Numbered from the stretch's first letter, positions 1 through 9,531 are shown. The stretch is 64,000 bases of DNA from Natronoglomus mannanivorans (GCA_025517485.1 JAOPKB010000008.1:124001-188000); one strand, 5' to 3'. Notes: generated by a model not told the origin, from the letters alone. Translations and numbers: made by a program.

Positions 1-346
1 GTAGCGTCAGCCACAGCAGCGTCGTGTAGACCAGATACAGTTCGTTGAACGCGGTCATGAACGCGTACGACGCATAGGTGTACAACAGGTAGCCGTCGAC
101 ACCGAGCCAGACGACGTATCCTCGTATGGATCCTCGAGCGGCGTAGTACAGCGATCCGGCGAAGACGGGAAGAGCCACGAACAGTGTCAGCAGATCCTGT
201 CCGTAGATCTGTGGCAGTAAGACCGGTGCGTCGCGGTAGAATCCCGGAACGAACAGTCCGACGAGCGTCGCGATTCCCGCGAGGACGATCGTCAGGATGG
301 ACGTGAAGACGTACGCTCGAGGCACCGAGACGTCGGCGGCGCTCAT
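1..346 (-). CDS. Partial membrane protein, cut by left edge
   Basis: The frame is open from an ATG at 346 to the left edge, so the C-terminus lies outside the window. About 115 residues are visible, beginning MSAADVSVPRAYVF. Hydrophobic segments fall at roughly residues 12-34, 51-70, 76-98 and 100-115, so this is an integral membrane protein. Tyr-rich loops such as LVYTTLLW and the codon usage look like a real haloarchaeal gene. I do not recognise the family. No catalytic motif is visible and nothing in the context gives it a job. Confidence 0.7.
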   Translation of the reverse strand, partial: MSAADVSVPRAYVFTSILTIVLAGIATLVGLFVPGFYRDAPVLLPQIYGQDLLTLFVALPVFAGSLYYAARGSIRGYVVWLGVDGYLLYTYASYAFMTAFNELYLVYTTLLWLTL

Positions 347-651
347 GGGCTGCCTCGTCGGCTATTTTCGTCGCCGCCACTATCGCACTCGTCATACCTC
401 ACCGCTGGGCTCGCGGAACGTCCGAATCTGTTGGGACTGGGAATCACGGTCGGTCACGTCCTCTAGGGTATCGGACCGGATAAAGGACGATCTTGGCTCT
501 CGTTCGCCGAGAGGCGAGAAGTGAGAGGCGAGAAGGAGAGTGAGAGGTGAGCGGTTGAACGCATCGCATCCCGACTTCGAGCCCAGTCTCGAGGCGCACG
601 AAGTGATCGCTCGTCTCTCTATCGAGGACGAAACCGGGCTCTAGGCGATAG
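347..651. other. Gene-free stretch with a purine-rich repeat
   Basis: No convincing gene. A purine-rich stretch at about 508-557 carries the 12-mer GAGAGGCGAGAA twice, followed by GAGTGAGAGGTGAG. It may be polymerase slippage. No function is seen. Confidence 0.5.
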
Positions 652-1032
652 CTATCCCTCTTCGGTCGTCGACTCCGGGGTCGTCACGAAGAGGTAGAAA
701 AACGTCACGACGAGTGCGACCTGAACGGCGGCATCGACGACACCGAGGAGAAACTGTGGCATACCGGCTAGTACCCAGATCGACAGCAGCACGCTCACGT
801 AGATCGCCCCGACGAGATAGAACGCCGCGTTCCAGAATCGCGTATAGAAGACGAGCGCACCCGCGAGCAACCCGACGCCGAGCACGATAAAGTGGCTCTC
901 TCCGGTCGTCACACCGACGTAAAAGTGAATTGCACTCGTCATCGTCCCCAGTACGACGGTTAGTATTCGTGGGACCGTCCACTCGATTCGACGGCGGATC
1001 CCATCGGTGGTGACCACGTCGTGTTCGACCAT
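652..1032 (-). CDS. Four-helix membrane protein of unknown function
   Basis: 126 residues from ATG 1032. A longer frame would need a TTG start at 1062. An AT-rich TATA-like element (reverse strand AATATTTG, about 1061-1068) lies about 30 nt upstream of 1032, which fits a leaderless transcript and decides the start. Four hydrophobic helices are visible, for example TVVLGTMTSAIHFYVGV near the N-terminus and VALVVTFFYLFV near the C-terminus, with an acidic tail. It resembles small haloarchaeal membrane proteins of unknown function. It is divergent from the UspA gene at 1278. Confidence 0.75.
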   Translation of the reverse strand: MVEHDVVTTDGIRRRIEWTVPRILTVVLGTMTSAIHFYVGVTTGESHFIVLGVGLLAGALVFYTRFWNAAFYLVGAIYVSVLLSIWVLAGMPQFLLGVVDAAVQVALVVTFFYLFVTTPESTTEEG

Positions 1033-1094
1033 CTGTCTCGTTGATTCACCGTGAACTGACAAATATTCCTCGGCCGGCTCGACGAGTGGTGTCG

Positions 1095-1170
1095 TACCGG
1101 TTGTACCTCTTTACACCTTAACCGCACGACTATCGTGCAATCGAGTTTGCACTGCCGTTCGATGCTCACG
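1095..1170. repeat. Dispersed palindromic repeat, diverged copy 1
   Basis: This stretch aligns without gaps, at roughly 70 percent identity counted by eye over about 67 nt, with the repeat at 58639-58724. Shared blocks include TTTACAC, CCGCAC/TCGCAC, ATCGTGC and TGCACTG. It sits in the gap between two divergent genes and upstream of a uspA gene. The outer ends are degraded, so the boundaries are approximate. Confidence 0.5.
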
Positions 1171-1277
1171 AGCCTCGATTCACGCCCAGTGGATCGCCCC
1201 GTTCGTGCTTTCTGTTCGCTTCTCATATCCCGGGAATCGTCACCACACCTACACCTCCGCCCGGTCTATTTGAACGT

Positions 1278-2105
1278 ATGTACGACCGAATCCTCGTCCC
1301 GACAGACGGCAGCGGACCGGCGACAGCCGCACTCGAGTACGGCGTAAGACTCGCGGCGATACTCGAGGCAACGGTCCACGTTCTCCACGTCGTCGAAGCG
1401 CCCGACGAGCCCGAAAACGTCCTCGAGGACGCGAGTGGGTGGGCTCGTGCCGACGGTGTCTCCGTGATCGACGACGTTCGACGCGGCGACCCACTCGAGG
1501 AGATACCCGCTTACGCACGCGAAGAAGATATCGACGCCATCGTCATGGGGACACACGGCCGCACGGGAATCGGTCGGTTCGTCCTCGGGAGCGTCACTGA
1601 ACACGTCGTTCGGACGGCCGACGTCCCGGTTCTCGTGGTTCGAGGGGACGACGACGTCCGGACACAGCTTCCCTACGAGACGATCGTCGTCCCGATCGAC
1701 GACAGCGAGCACGCCGAGCTCGCCATCGAGGTGGGAATCGAGGCTGCGACGAAGTTCGACGCGACGCTGCACGTCGTTTCGGTGATCGACGTCTCGCCGA
1801 TGGGACTCGAACCGCAGGTCGACCTCCGGGTAGATCGACTCGAGGACGGTGCTGCACGCATCGTCGACGATGCTGCCCAGCGGGCGACGGATCGTGGCGT
1901 CGACGATGTCGTCTCGACGACAGTGTTCGGGTCGATCCACCGGGGGATCACGTCCTACGCCGCCGACAACGACGCGGATCTCCTGATCATGGGGACCCAC
2001 GGTCGGAGCGGTCTCGATCGATACCTGCTCGGAAGCGTTACGGAACGGGTCCTTCGCACTGCGCCCGCGCCCGTCCTGACGGTGCAGGCACCCGACACCG
2101 AGTAG
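1278..2105 (+). CDS. Universal stress protein, two UspA domains
   Basis: 275 residues forming two tandem UspA domains. Domain 1 (about 1-135) begins MYDRILVPTDGSG and carries the nucleotide-binding loop GTHGRTGIGRFVLGSV. Domain 2 (about 137-272) begins with VVPIDDSEHAELA and has GTHGRSGLDRYLLGSV. Both loops keep the G-x2-G-x9-G-S pattern of ATP-binding Usp proteins. It is a soluble cytoplasmic protein, probably an adenine-nucleotide-binding stress or energy sensor. It stands alone, with a degraded palindromic repeat about 110 nt upstream. It closely resembles the two-domain proteins at 46137 and 45066, so it is probably a paralogue from local family expansion. Confidence 0.93.
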   Translation: MYDRILVPTDGSGPATAALEYGVRLAAILEATVHVLHVVEAPDEPENVLEDASGWARADGVSVIDDVRRGDPLEEIPAYAREEDIDAIVMGTHGRTGIGRFVLGSVTEHVVRTADVPVLVVRGDDDVRTQLPYETIVVPIDDSEHAELAIEVGIEAATKFDATLHVVSVIDVSPMGLEPQVDLRVDRLEDGAARIVDDAAQRATDRGVDDVVSTTVFGSIHRGITSYAADNDADLLIMGTHGRSGLDRYLLGSVTERVLRTAPAPVLTVQAPDTE

Positions 2106-2223
2106 TTGCACGGCTCGATATCGTCGTTGGCGATGTCTCGCTCGCGGTGTCCTCGTCGGCCGTCCGGTCGAACCGCCACTCGTTTCTCGCCAGCGGGGAT
2201 CGGTCGGACGGTTCGGACTGACC

Positions 2224-3978
2224 CTAGAGCTGTTCGAAGAGGTCGACGACGTCGCTCACCGTCACCTGCCCGTTGCCCGTGAAGTCGAACCGCTCGGGAT
2301 TGTCTGTGACGTACGGCTCCTCGAGATCCTCGAAGAGCGTCACAACGTCGTTGACGCCGAATTCGCCGTTCCCGTCGACGTCTCGGTAGAGCCCGTCGCC
2401 GTCGAGGTCCTGGGATCCGTCCTCGTTACCGTCGTCCTCGTCACCGCCGCCCTCGACGTGAACGACGTACTCCTCGGTCGACGTCTCACCGCACTCGTTC
2501 GTGTGGGTCGCGGTGTACGTGCTGGTCTCGGTCGGTGTCACCACGATTTCGCGGGAACTCGAGGAGACGCCGGGGCCATCCCAGGTCCACGAACCGCTGT
2601 CGTGTGGGTGGGGACCGAACTCGACGCTCGAGCCACCCTCGATGGTGATCTCGCCGGTGTTCTGCCAGTCTCCGCCATCGACGTTCAGGTAGGGGTCGAT
2701 CGACGACGGCTCGCACGGTTCGGGGTCGTCAGGGTCTTCGATATCGTCGGGGTCGGCGGGACCGGGGTCGTCTCCGGGCTCGCCCTCACAGTAGGTATTG
2801 TCGCTGACGGTCGTACTCGAGGCGTACGTCTCGACGTCGGTCCCGTTGTTACAGAAGTCGTTGTCGAGGATTGCGTTGTGCTCGGTGTCCGGACCGGTCT
2901 CGCGGACGCCGTAGCTGTGTCCGTAGATCCCGACGTTCCGGATCGTGACGTCCCGGGTGTGGGGATGCTGGTTCGAACTCCGCGAGTCGATGCGAAAGCC
3001 CTCGCCGCCGTTGTCGACGACGGTGCCGCCGTTGACTTCCACGTTCCGGGTGTCCTGAATGAGATTGCCGCCGTTCCCCTCGAGGTAGACCTCCTCGATC
3101 GTGATCCCGTGACTCCCCGAGACGGTGAAGACGCCGCGGCCGCAGTCGATCGAGCGCACTCGGTTCACGTGAACGTTCGGTCCGGCGTCGTTGGCGCATC
3201 GAAAGCCCGCGTAACCGCCGCCTTCGTTCGCCCGGACGGCGTCGACGTAATCGACGGTCGCGTTGCTCGTGTCGTTCAATAGCAAGCCACAGCCGCCCGT
3301 ATCTCTCGCCTGGACGGTTCCGATGTCGATGTCGTCGACGCCGTAGGTTTCGACGCCGTGGGAACCGGTGCCTTCGACGTATGCAAAGTCGAGTCGGACG
3401 TTCTCGGTCGTCACGGCGTTGCCCGTCTCGTAGGCGTTGTCGATGCGGATTCCGATTCCGGCGCCCGCTACCGAGATATTCCCGAGGACGACGTCGGAAC
3501 ACCGTTGCAGGCGCATCCCCATCCCGGGGCTTCCCGTCACCGAGTAGTTGGGGATCTCGATCGCGTGCGCGCCGTCGGCGTAGACCGGAGTCCCGCCGGA
3601 GTGACTGATCGTTCCACGGACGTCGAGAACTGTGTAACTCGGGAGCGTGATCTGACCGTCGGCGGAGCCGCCATCCCACACGATCACGGTCTCTTTCGAA
3701 CTGCGTCCGCTCGAGAGGCCGTCGATGGCAGACTGGATCGCGGCGAACATATCGCCCCCGCTGTGCACCTGTGATCCGTGGGCCTCCGCGTGCCACGTTC
3801 CACTCTCCTCCCAGACGTCGGCTTCGTGGCCGTCAGCACTGGCGGTGGTCGCGACGTGTCCGGCGACCAGTCCGGAGCCGAGCACCGCCAGCGCTCGCCG
3901 TCGCGTGAACCCACTGCTGTCGTCCGCTTCCCGGTTCCGCTCGCGCCTGCTTCGCGAATCGCTCGCTGTCATATACAC
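2224..3978 (-). CDS. Tat-exported beta-helix protein with dockerin-like tail
   Basis: 584 residues. A Tat signal (TRRRALAVLGSGLVAGHVA, about residues 25-45) targets it to the cell surface or outside. Residues about 70-400 form a right-handed parallel beta-helix, with repeated short Asn/Gly turns typical of pectate-lyase-like folds. An Asp/Pro/Glu linker follows, then an Ig/PKD-like beta-sandwich (about 430-510). The C-terminus holds two EF-hand-like repeats, DVDGNGEFGVNDVVTLF and DFTGNGQVTVSDVVDLF, which match the type I dockerin pattern. A TATA-like element about 25 nt upstream supports the start. It is probably a secreted carbohydrate-active or surface-binding protein. The substrate is not deducible and no catalytic residues were recognised. 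Confidence 0.85.
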   Translation of the reverse strand: MYMTASDSRSRRERNREADDSSGFTRRRALAVLGSGLVAGHVATTASADGHEADVWEESGTWHAEAHGSQVHSGGDMFAAIQSAIDGLSSGRSSKETVIVWDGGSADGQITLPSYTVLDVRGTISHSGGTPVYADGAHAIEIPNYSVTGSPGMGMRLQRCSDVVLGNISVAGAGIGIRIDNAYETGNAVTTENVRLDFAYVEGTGSHGVETYGVDDIDIGTVQARDTGGCGLLLNDTSNATVDYVDAVRANEGGGYAGFRCANDAGPNVHVNRVRSIDCGRGVFTVSGSHGITIEEVYLEGNGGNLIQDTRNVEVNGGTVVDNGGEGFRIDSRSSNQHPHTRDVTIRNVGIYGHSYGVRETGPDTEHNAILDNDFCNNGTDVETYASSTTVSDNTYCEGEPGDDPGPADPDDIEDPDDPEPCEPSSIDPYLNVDGGDWQNTGEITIEGGSSVEFGPHPHDSGSWTWDGPGVSSSSREIVVTPTETSTYTATHTNECGETSTEEYVVHVEGGGDEDDGNEDGSQDLDGDGLYRDVDGNGEFGVNDVVTLFEDLEEPYVTDNPERFDFTGNGQVTVSDVVDLFEQL

Positions 3979-4289
3979 ACGTTCGGGACATCCATTTATA
4001 ATTCTTAACTAAAACTAAAAATTTAACTCTGCTGTGGGGGAACGTACACTCTTTGGACGAAGCCGACACGCGTCGGTCGCAAGGGAAGCGCGACGAACGA
4101 ACCCGGGAGTATATAGGGTCGAAGGATCACTGTACAGACAACCGAAAGACGCGCTGTCCTTCGCACGGGTTGGGACTGTCCGTCGACGACGTGGACGAAT
4201 CACTCGTCCACTGCGGCGACGTCGGTCCGCATACTGTCGCCAATCGGTTGCAGTACTGTGCGTTTGGACCGCTCTGATCGGCGCACACA
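3979..4289. other. Divergent intergenic region, promoters only
   Basis: This lies between the beta-helix gene and the RNase J gene. A TATA-like block (reverse strand TTATAAATGG, about 3993-4002) serves the leftward gene. The AT-rich run ACTAAAACTAAAAATTTAAC follows it. No gene or stable repeat was recognised in the rest. Confidence 0.5.
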
Positions 4290-5639
4290 ATGGAAATCGA
4301 AATTGCAACTATTGGCGGATACGAGGAAGTCGGCCGACAGATGACTGCTGTCCGTGCGGGTGACGACATCGTGATCTTCGACATGGGGCTGAACCTGTCG
4401 AAGGTCCTCATTCACGACAACATCCGAACGGAAGGGATGCACAGCCTGGATCTGATCGACATGGGCGCGATCCCGGACGACCGGGTCATGTCCGACCTCG
4501 AGGGCGACGTGCAGGCGATCGTCCCGACCCACGGGCACCTAGACCACATCGGTGCCATTTCGAAACTGGCCCACCGGTACGACGCCCCGATCGTCGCGAC
4601 GCCGTTTACGATCGAACTCGTCAAACAGGAACTGCAGGACGAACAGAAGTTCGACTCCGGTAACGACCTGGTCAAGATGGACCCCGGCGGGACGATGTCC
4701 ATCGGCGACAGCGGACAGGTCGACCTCGAGTTCGTGAACGTGACCCACTCGATCATCGACGCGATCAACCCGGTACTCCACACGCCGGAGGGTGCGGTCG
4801 TCTACGGACTGGACAAACGCATGGACCACACGCCGGTCCTCGGCGACCCGATCGACATGAAGCGGTTCCGTGAGATCGGCCGCGAGGGCGAAGGCGTCCT
4901 CTGTTACATCGAGGACTGTACCAACGCGAACAAGAAGGGGCGCACTCCCTCCGAGAACGTCGCTCGAGAGCATCTCCGGGACGTCCTCTACAGCATGGAG
5001 GACTACGACGGCGGCATCGTCGCCACCACCTTCTCCTCACATATCGCCCGCGTGAAGAGCCTCGTCGAGTTCGCGAAGGATATCGGCCGCCAGCCGGTCT
5101 TGCTGGGTCGATCGATGGAGAAGTACTCCGGGACCGCGGAACGACTCGACTTCGTCGAGTTCCCCGACGACCTCGGAATGTTCGGGCATCGAAATTCGGT
5201 CGACCAGTCGTTCGAGCGGATCATGAACGAGGGCAAGGAGAACTTCCTGCCCGTCGTCACGGGCCATCAGGGCGAACCGCGCGCGATGCTCACGCGGATG
5301 GCCCGCGGCGAGACGCCCTACGAACTGGACAACGGCGACAAGGTCGTCTTCTCCGCTCGCGTCATTCCCGAGCCGACCAACGAGGGCCAGCGCTACCAGG
5401 CCGAGAAGCTACTCGGTATGCAGGGCGCCCGCGTCTACGACGACATCCACGTCTCCGGCCACCTCTGTCAGGAAGGCCACTACAAGATGCTCGACGCACT
5501 CCAGCCCCAGCACATCATTCCCGCCCACCAGAACCTCAAAGGGCTCTCGGGATACGTCGACCTCGCGTCCAATCAGGGGTACACGATGGGCCGTGACCTC
5601 CACGTCACGCGCAACGGCAACATCATTCAGATCGTCTAA
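4290..5639 (+). CDS. Archaeal RNase J, beta-CASP ribonuclease
   Basis: 449 residues, the usual size of archaeal RNase J, a metallo-beta-lactamase/beta-CASP 5'-to-3' exoribonuclease of RNA turnover. The zinc motif HGHLDH is at residues 81-86 ([10 protein letters not shown]). The beta-CASP region has [15 protein letters not shown] and [16 protein letters not shown], and the C-terminal metal histidine region reads SGHLCQEGH then HIIPAHQN. The ATG at 4290 starts directly with the first beta-strand ([18 protein letters not shown]), as expected for the family. It converges on the aCPSF1 gene at 5987, so two archaeal beta-CASP nucleases are neighbours here. It acts in the cytoplasm. Confidence 0.93.
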   Translation: MEIEIATIGGYEEVGRQMTAVRAGDDIVIFDMGLNLSKVLIHDNIRTEGMHSLDLIDMGAIPDDRVMSDLEGDVQAIVPTHGHLDHIGAISKLAHRYDAPIVATPFTIELVKQELQDEQKFDSGNDLVKMDPGGTMSIGDSGQVDLEFVNVTHSIIDAINPVLHTPEGAVVYGLDKRMDHTPVLGDPIDMKRFREIGREGEGVLCYIEDCTNANKKGRTPSENVAREHLRDVLYSMEDYDGGIVATTFSSHIARVKSLVEFAKDIGRQPVLLGRSMEKYSGTAERLDFVEFPDDLGMFGHRNSVDQSFERIMNEGKENFLPVVTGHQGEPRAMLTRMARGETPYELDNGDKVVFSARVIPEPTNEGQRYQAEKLLGMQGARVYDDIHVSGHLCQEGHYKMLDALQPQHIIPAHQNLKGLSGYVDLASNQGYTMGRDLHVTRNGNIIQIV

Positions 5640-5986
5640 AGACGGCCGCCGAGTCGCTCGGCCACACGCGATCACGCCGACACGCTAGCGACCGGCCGTC
5701 GCTCGTTTTCGACCCGTTCTCTCGGAGCGTCCTCTGTTATAGCCATAAGTCTGTGAACTCTCCCATCCTCCTCGCTCGGCTTCGCCTCGCTCGTTGCGGA
5801 CGGGGCATTCTCGCCTACATTCTGGTAATCTAGACCGCGTTCGATTCCTCTCCGTGAATATTATCCGCTCGACCCCCGTTCTATTACAGTTTGAGCGTGA
5901 GTGATATACAGGGATGCCCACATGACCGATCGCGGTCCTGATTCGAAACCGCAGGCCGGCCGGGCGAGACGACCCTCGCTACCGGA
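5640..5986. other. Gap between convergent RNase J and aCPSF1 genes
   Basis: About 350 bases without a supportable gene. Both flanking genes end here. Short AT-rich pieces near 5860-5900 could serve termination, but no clear hairpin with a T-run was found. Confidence 0.4.
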
Positions 5987-7891
5987 CTACGGGAACCGGA
6001 ACGTCTCGAGGTTCTTGGGCTGGTAGGTCCGAACGTTGTACTTCTGGTACAGTGCGGAAGAGAGCTGATCTGTCGCCTGATCATCGCCGTGGACACAGAG
6101 AATGGTTTCCGGTCGCGGGTTCATCTCGCCGACGAACTCCTCGAGGCCGGCCCGGTCCGCGTGACCGGAGAAGCCGCTGACGGATTCGATCCGACAGGCG
6201 AGCGTGAGCCGGTCCGCGTTGCCCCGCCCGTTGAGCGAGACCTCCGTTCGACCGCTCTCGATCCGTCGTCCGAGTGTCCCTTCGGCCTGATAGCCGACGA
6301 ACAGCAGCGTGTTGTCCGCATCGGGTCCGAGCAACTCGAGCCAGGACATGATCGGGCCGCCGGTGACCATCCCGGAGGTCGAGAGGATGATCGACGGGTC
6401 GTCGCTGGCGATCTCCTCGCGCATCTCCTGTCCACCGTCGACTTGCTGGAACTGGTCGGCCAGGAACGGGTTCTCGTCCTCGTGGAGGATACGCTGTCGA
6501 AGGCCGTCTCGGAGGTATTCGGGATAGGCCGTGTGGATGGCCGTCGCCTCCCGGATCATCCCGTCGAGGTAGATCGGCATCGTCGGAATGTCGCCCTCTC
6601 GCATCGCCTCTTCGAGAACGAGCATGAGTTCCTGTGAGCGCCCGACAGCGAAGGCAGGAATGACGGTGGTCCCGTCTTGCTCGTAAGTTTCGTTGATTAT
6701 CTCGTGGACTCGTTGCTCGCTTTCGTCGGTGTCGGTCTGGTAGTCGTTGCGCCGGCCGTAGGTCGACTCCATGATCATCGCCTCCGCGCGCGGGAAGTCG
6801 TTGACGGCACCGTTGAACAGCCGCGTCGGCTCGTAGTGGATGTCTCCGGAGAAGACGATGTTGTAGAACCCGTTCCCGACGTGGAAGTGAGAGACGGCGC
6901 TTCCGAGGATGTGACCTGCGTTGTGCATCGTCAGCTTGATGTCCGGCGCGATGTCGGTGACGTCGCCGTACTTCACGGGAATCGTCCGCTTGATCGCTTT
7001 GCGAACCTGCTCGCTCGAGTACGGCGGCGTTCGTCCCTCTTTCGAGGCGACCGAGAGGTAATCCAGCGTCAGCAGGCCCATGAGATCTCGGGTTGGCTCG
7101 GTCGTGTAGATCGGGCCGTCGTAGCCGTACTTGAACAGCAGTGGGAGTAACGCGCTGTGGTCGAGGTGGGCGTGAGTCAGGACGACGGCGTCGATCGAGT
7201 TGAGCGGCGCCGCTTCCGGAACGTGAAGGTAGGGGACCTCGCCTTCGGCACCGGGTTTGTCCCCGCAGTCGACGAGGATTTTGGTGTTCGGCGTGTGAAT
7301 GAGAAAACTCGCGCGGCCGACTTCGCGACAGCAACCGAGGGTCGTGACTCGGACCCAGTCGACGTCCTTGGTCGGCTCGCCGTGGATCTGTTCGCCGACG
7401 CGCTCGAGGAACTCGCGGCGTTCGTCTCGTTCCTGTGTGAGGAAGTTCCGGACGTTCTCGACCGTCGACGACTCGATCGGCGGCGTGCGGATGACCTCTG
7501 CGTTCCAGCCGATCGCCTGTGTGATCTCCCGAAGGGTCTGTCCGTAGCTTCCGATGACCAGTCCCGGTTTCTTGGCTTCGATGAGGACTTCGCCGACCGT
7601 CGAGTGGAAGTCGAGATTCTGGATCCCCGCGTCGTCGGGAACGATTTCGTGGATCTTCGCCTCCGCCTCCGACGGACTCGACTGTGTCCCCGGCGCCGGT
7701 CGAATCGTAACCCGTTTGCGAAGGGTGCGTGCGAGCGTGCTGAGAATGTCGCCGTCTTTCGCGAACTCGCGGGGTGTATTCGTATAGATGACGAGGTCGG
7801 GACCCTCGTACTGAACGTCGGTAACGTCTAGCTCTGGAGGGACTTCGGCCGTGACTCGGTCGTGTAAGGTTGTATTATCGTGATCGCTCAT
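5987..7891 (-). CDS. aCPSF1, KH-domain beta-CASP ribonuclease
   Basis: 634 residues from ATG 7891. An upstream in-frame TTG at 7912 would add seven residues and is less likely. Two KH-like RNA-binding domains fill about residues 1-145 (KH signature GLVIGSYGQTLREI near 110). The metallo-beta-lactamase domain has THAHLDH at about 239-245, then AGHILGSAV and FSGDIHYEP. The beta-CASP domain has ESTYGRR, PAFAVGRSQE and TSGMVTGGP, and the last metal ligands are in GFSGHADR and VHGDD. The family terminates archaeal transcription by cutting RNA at U-rich 3' ends. All catalytic motifs are intact, so it should be active. Its neighbour is the convergent RNase J gene. Confidence 0.95.
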   Translation of the reverse strand: MSDHDNTTLHDRVTAEVPPELDVTDVQYEGPDLVIYTNTPREFAKDGDILSTLARTLRKRVTIRPAPGTQSSPSEAEAKIHEIVPDDAGIQNLDFHSTVGEVLIEAKKPGLVIGSYGQTLREITQAIGWNAEVIRTPPIESSTVENVRNFLTQERDERREFLERVGEQIHGEPTKDVDWVRVTTLGCCREVGRASFLIHTPNTKILVDCGDKPGAEGEVPYLHVPEAAPLNSIDAVVLTHAHLDHSALLPLLFKYGYDGPIYTTEPTRDLMGLLTLDYLSVASKEGRTPPYSSEQVRKAIKRTIPVKYGDVTDIAPDIKLTMHNAGHILGSAVSHFHVGNGFYNIVFSGDIHYEPTRLFNGAVNDFPRAEAMIMESTYGRRNDYQTDTDESEQRVHEIINETYEQDGTTVIPAFAVGRSQELMLVLEEAMREGDIPTMPIYLDGMIREATAIHTAYPEYLRDGLRQRILHEDENPFLADQFQQVDGGQEMREEIASDDPSIILSTSGMVTGGPIMSWLELLGPDADNTLLFVGYQAEGTLGRRIESGRTEVSLNGRGNADRLTLACRIESVSGFSGHADRAGLEEFVGEMNPRPETILCVHGDDQATDQLSSALYQKYNVRTYQPKNLETFRFP

Positions 7892-8177
7892 AGATACGTT
7901 CTGGATGGTCAACTGGACAGTTGCGCTTGCAATTTATGTCACCGAGTCGATGGAACGACACTGTAGGAATACCCAGTTAGTGGACCGACTGTCGTCGTCC
8001 CGATCAAATGCGTGGAACCCGGTGACGAATCTGCTAGTAGAGAGTTCGAGACTGGAAATAAAAACCTTCGCAATCGATCAGTGAGGTCTGCCGTTACCAC
8101 CTTCGGATGAGGTCTCCTGTCCGAACTGTACACGATGTAGGGTTCTCGAACGCCCGGTTCGACACTCTATTCGTGAG
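7892..8177. promoter_or_regulatory. Upstream region of aCPSF1
   Basis: This non-coding stretch lies upstream of the leftward aCPSF1 gene and ends where the palindromic repeat at 8178 begins. No further gene or operator was recognised. Confidence 0.35.
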
Positions 8178-8360
8178 TTATAGTAACAGCCGAAACGATT
8201 CACACTGATCGCACAGTCCGCGGTTCTCGCTCACGGTTCCCGCCGGTCACCGGTCGCCTCTTCGCGGTTCTCGCTCGGTTCACTCGCTCCGAACCGCGCT
8301 CTCCGAACCGCGCTGCAGTCGTACGATCCGCTGTGCAGTGACGTTCAGTGGCTACTATCG
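8178..8360. repeat. Dispersed palindromic repeat, copy 2, with GC-rich core
   Basis: The left end (8178-8220: TTATAGTAACAGCCGAAACG, then CACTGATCGCACAG) and the right end (8321-8360: CGATCCGCTGTGCAGTGAC, then TTCAGTGGCTACTATCG) match the two ends of the repeat at 58639-58724. Here a core of about 100 nt with repeated GGTTCTCGCTC and GAACCGCG separates them. The two ends are imperfect inverted repeats, so it looks like a MITE or other palindromic transposable relic. The right end supplies the last codons and stop of the lipoprotein gene at 8345. Confidence 0.65.
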
Positions 8361-9457
8361 CCGTCGTTTCCGGACTCCGGTTCGTAGTGTTCGCGGTGGA
8401 CGACCGTCTCGTCGCCATTCTGGACGGCTGTCACGACGATCTGGTCTCCGTCCGGATCGAACGTGATGTTCGCGTACGAATTCGCCCACGCATTCGAGTC
8501 GTCACCGTAGATTTCGAACTCAGAGCCCTCGATCGTCGACTCGATCACGACCCTGTCGGCCTCGAGCCCGGGATCGTCGGTCAGGACGACCTGCGCCCAC
8601 TCGAGGTCGTCGAAGAGTCCGTCTTCGTCTTCGTCTTCGTTCTCGTTTCCGTTTTCGTCTTCACCGTCTCGACCCTGGCCTTGCCCCTGATCTGCCTGCT
8701 CGAAGTCCCAGTCGACCTCCTCGACGACGTCCGCCGCTTCGTCGATAATCTCCGGTTCGAACGCCGCTTCGAGGTCGTCGGGCGTGTCGTCTTCCTCGCC
8801 CATGATGAGGACGCGCCACTCGTCGGCTTCGGTGACCAACACCCAGAGACTGGTACCGGCCTCGCTCCCGTCCGTCTCGGCGGCCTCGACGTCCTCCTCG
8901 AGTTCGACCAGCGCGATCTCCTCGTCGCCGATCTCCGCCTCGAGTTCGTCCTCGTCGAACCAGAACGCGGCGGTCTCGAGGTCGAAAATGTCGTCGACCG
9001 TTCCGTCTTCGGTCAGGATTTCGGTCTCGTACTCGTCCGAGTCGATCGTTTCGCCGTCACCACCCCGAAACTCCCACCCTTCTTCTTCCCAGTCCGCCGG
9101 ATTGAGCGGGCTCGAACTGTGCATCACCTCGTCGATCGCGTCCGTGTCTCCGTCCGCGGCGGCCTCGAGATACGTGTCGACCACGTCGAGGGGACCGACG
9201 TCCCGGTCCGGTTCGGAGTCGTCCTCGTCTGATTCGGGATCGGTATCTGAGTCGTTCTCGTCTGGGTCGCCCTCAGTGGCGGCGCTCGAATCACCGTTTC
9301 CGGTGTTCGAATCGTCGTCGCTGTCTGAGAGACAGCCGGCGACGGCGGTCAACGCCGCCACCGAACCGGCGTGCAATACGCGTCGCCGTCCGAGGAGGGA
9401 GTCGTTCGATACCTGTCCGGTGTCGGACCGTCGCGGGGATCGAGTTCGCTGCGACAT
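8345..9457 (-). CDS. Tat lipoprotein with very acidic low-complexity region
   Basis: 370 residues. A Tat signal (RRRVLHAGSVAAL, about 24-36) is followed by the lipobox AVAGC with Cys42, so the mature protein is probably lipid-anchored outside the membrane. Residues about 43-85 are almost only Asp, Glu, Ser and Gly. The rest has an alpha/beta look, with a second acidic linker (NGNENEDEDEDG) near 270. I do not recognise a catalytic family. The last residues (GDSSH) and the stop lie inside the right end of a dispersed repeat, so the original C-terminus may have been replaced. Confidence 0.8.
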   Translation of the reverse strand: MSQRTRSPRRSDTGQVSNDSLLGRRRVLHAGSVAALTAVAGCLSDSDDDSNTGNGDSSAATEGDPDENDSDTDPESDEDDSEPDRDVGPLDVVDTYLEAAADGDTDAIDEVMHSSSPLNPADWEEEGWEFRGGDGETIDSDEYETEILTEDGTVDDIFDLETAAFWFDEDELEAEIGDEEIALVELEEDVEAAETDGSEAGTSLWVLVTEADEWRVLIMGEEDDTPDDLEAAFEPEIIDEAADVVEEVDWDFEQADQGQGQGRDGEDENGNENEDEDEDGLFDDLEWAQVVLTDDPGLEADRVVIESTIEGSEFEIYGDDSNAWANSYANITFDPDGDQIVVTAVQNGDETVVHREHYEPESGNDGDSSH

Positions 9458-9506
9458 ACGTCGGCTTTCAACGGATTGTCAATTAAGCGCTGTGACGGCA
9501 CACTAC

Positions 9507-9531
9507 ATAGTATCGTAACTATTCATACTAT
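9507..9531. promoter_or_regulatory. Perfect 7-bp inverted repeat in intergenic gap
   Basis: ATAGTAT (9507-9513) and ATACTAT (9525-9531) are perfect inverted arms around an 11-nt spacer. The site is about 55 nt upstream of the leftward lipoprotein gene and downstream of the leftward uspA gene. It could be an operator or a transcript-end hairpin. Nothing decides between these. Confidence 0.35.

Noticed and set aside
508..557. Purine-rich direct repeats as regulatory element
   Set aside because: Only two 12-bp copies with imperfect extension, no position relative to a promoter; slippage is enough.
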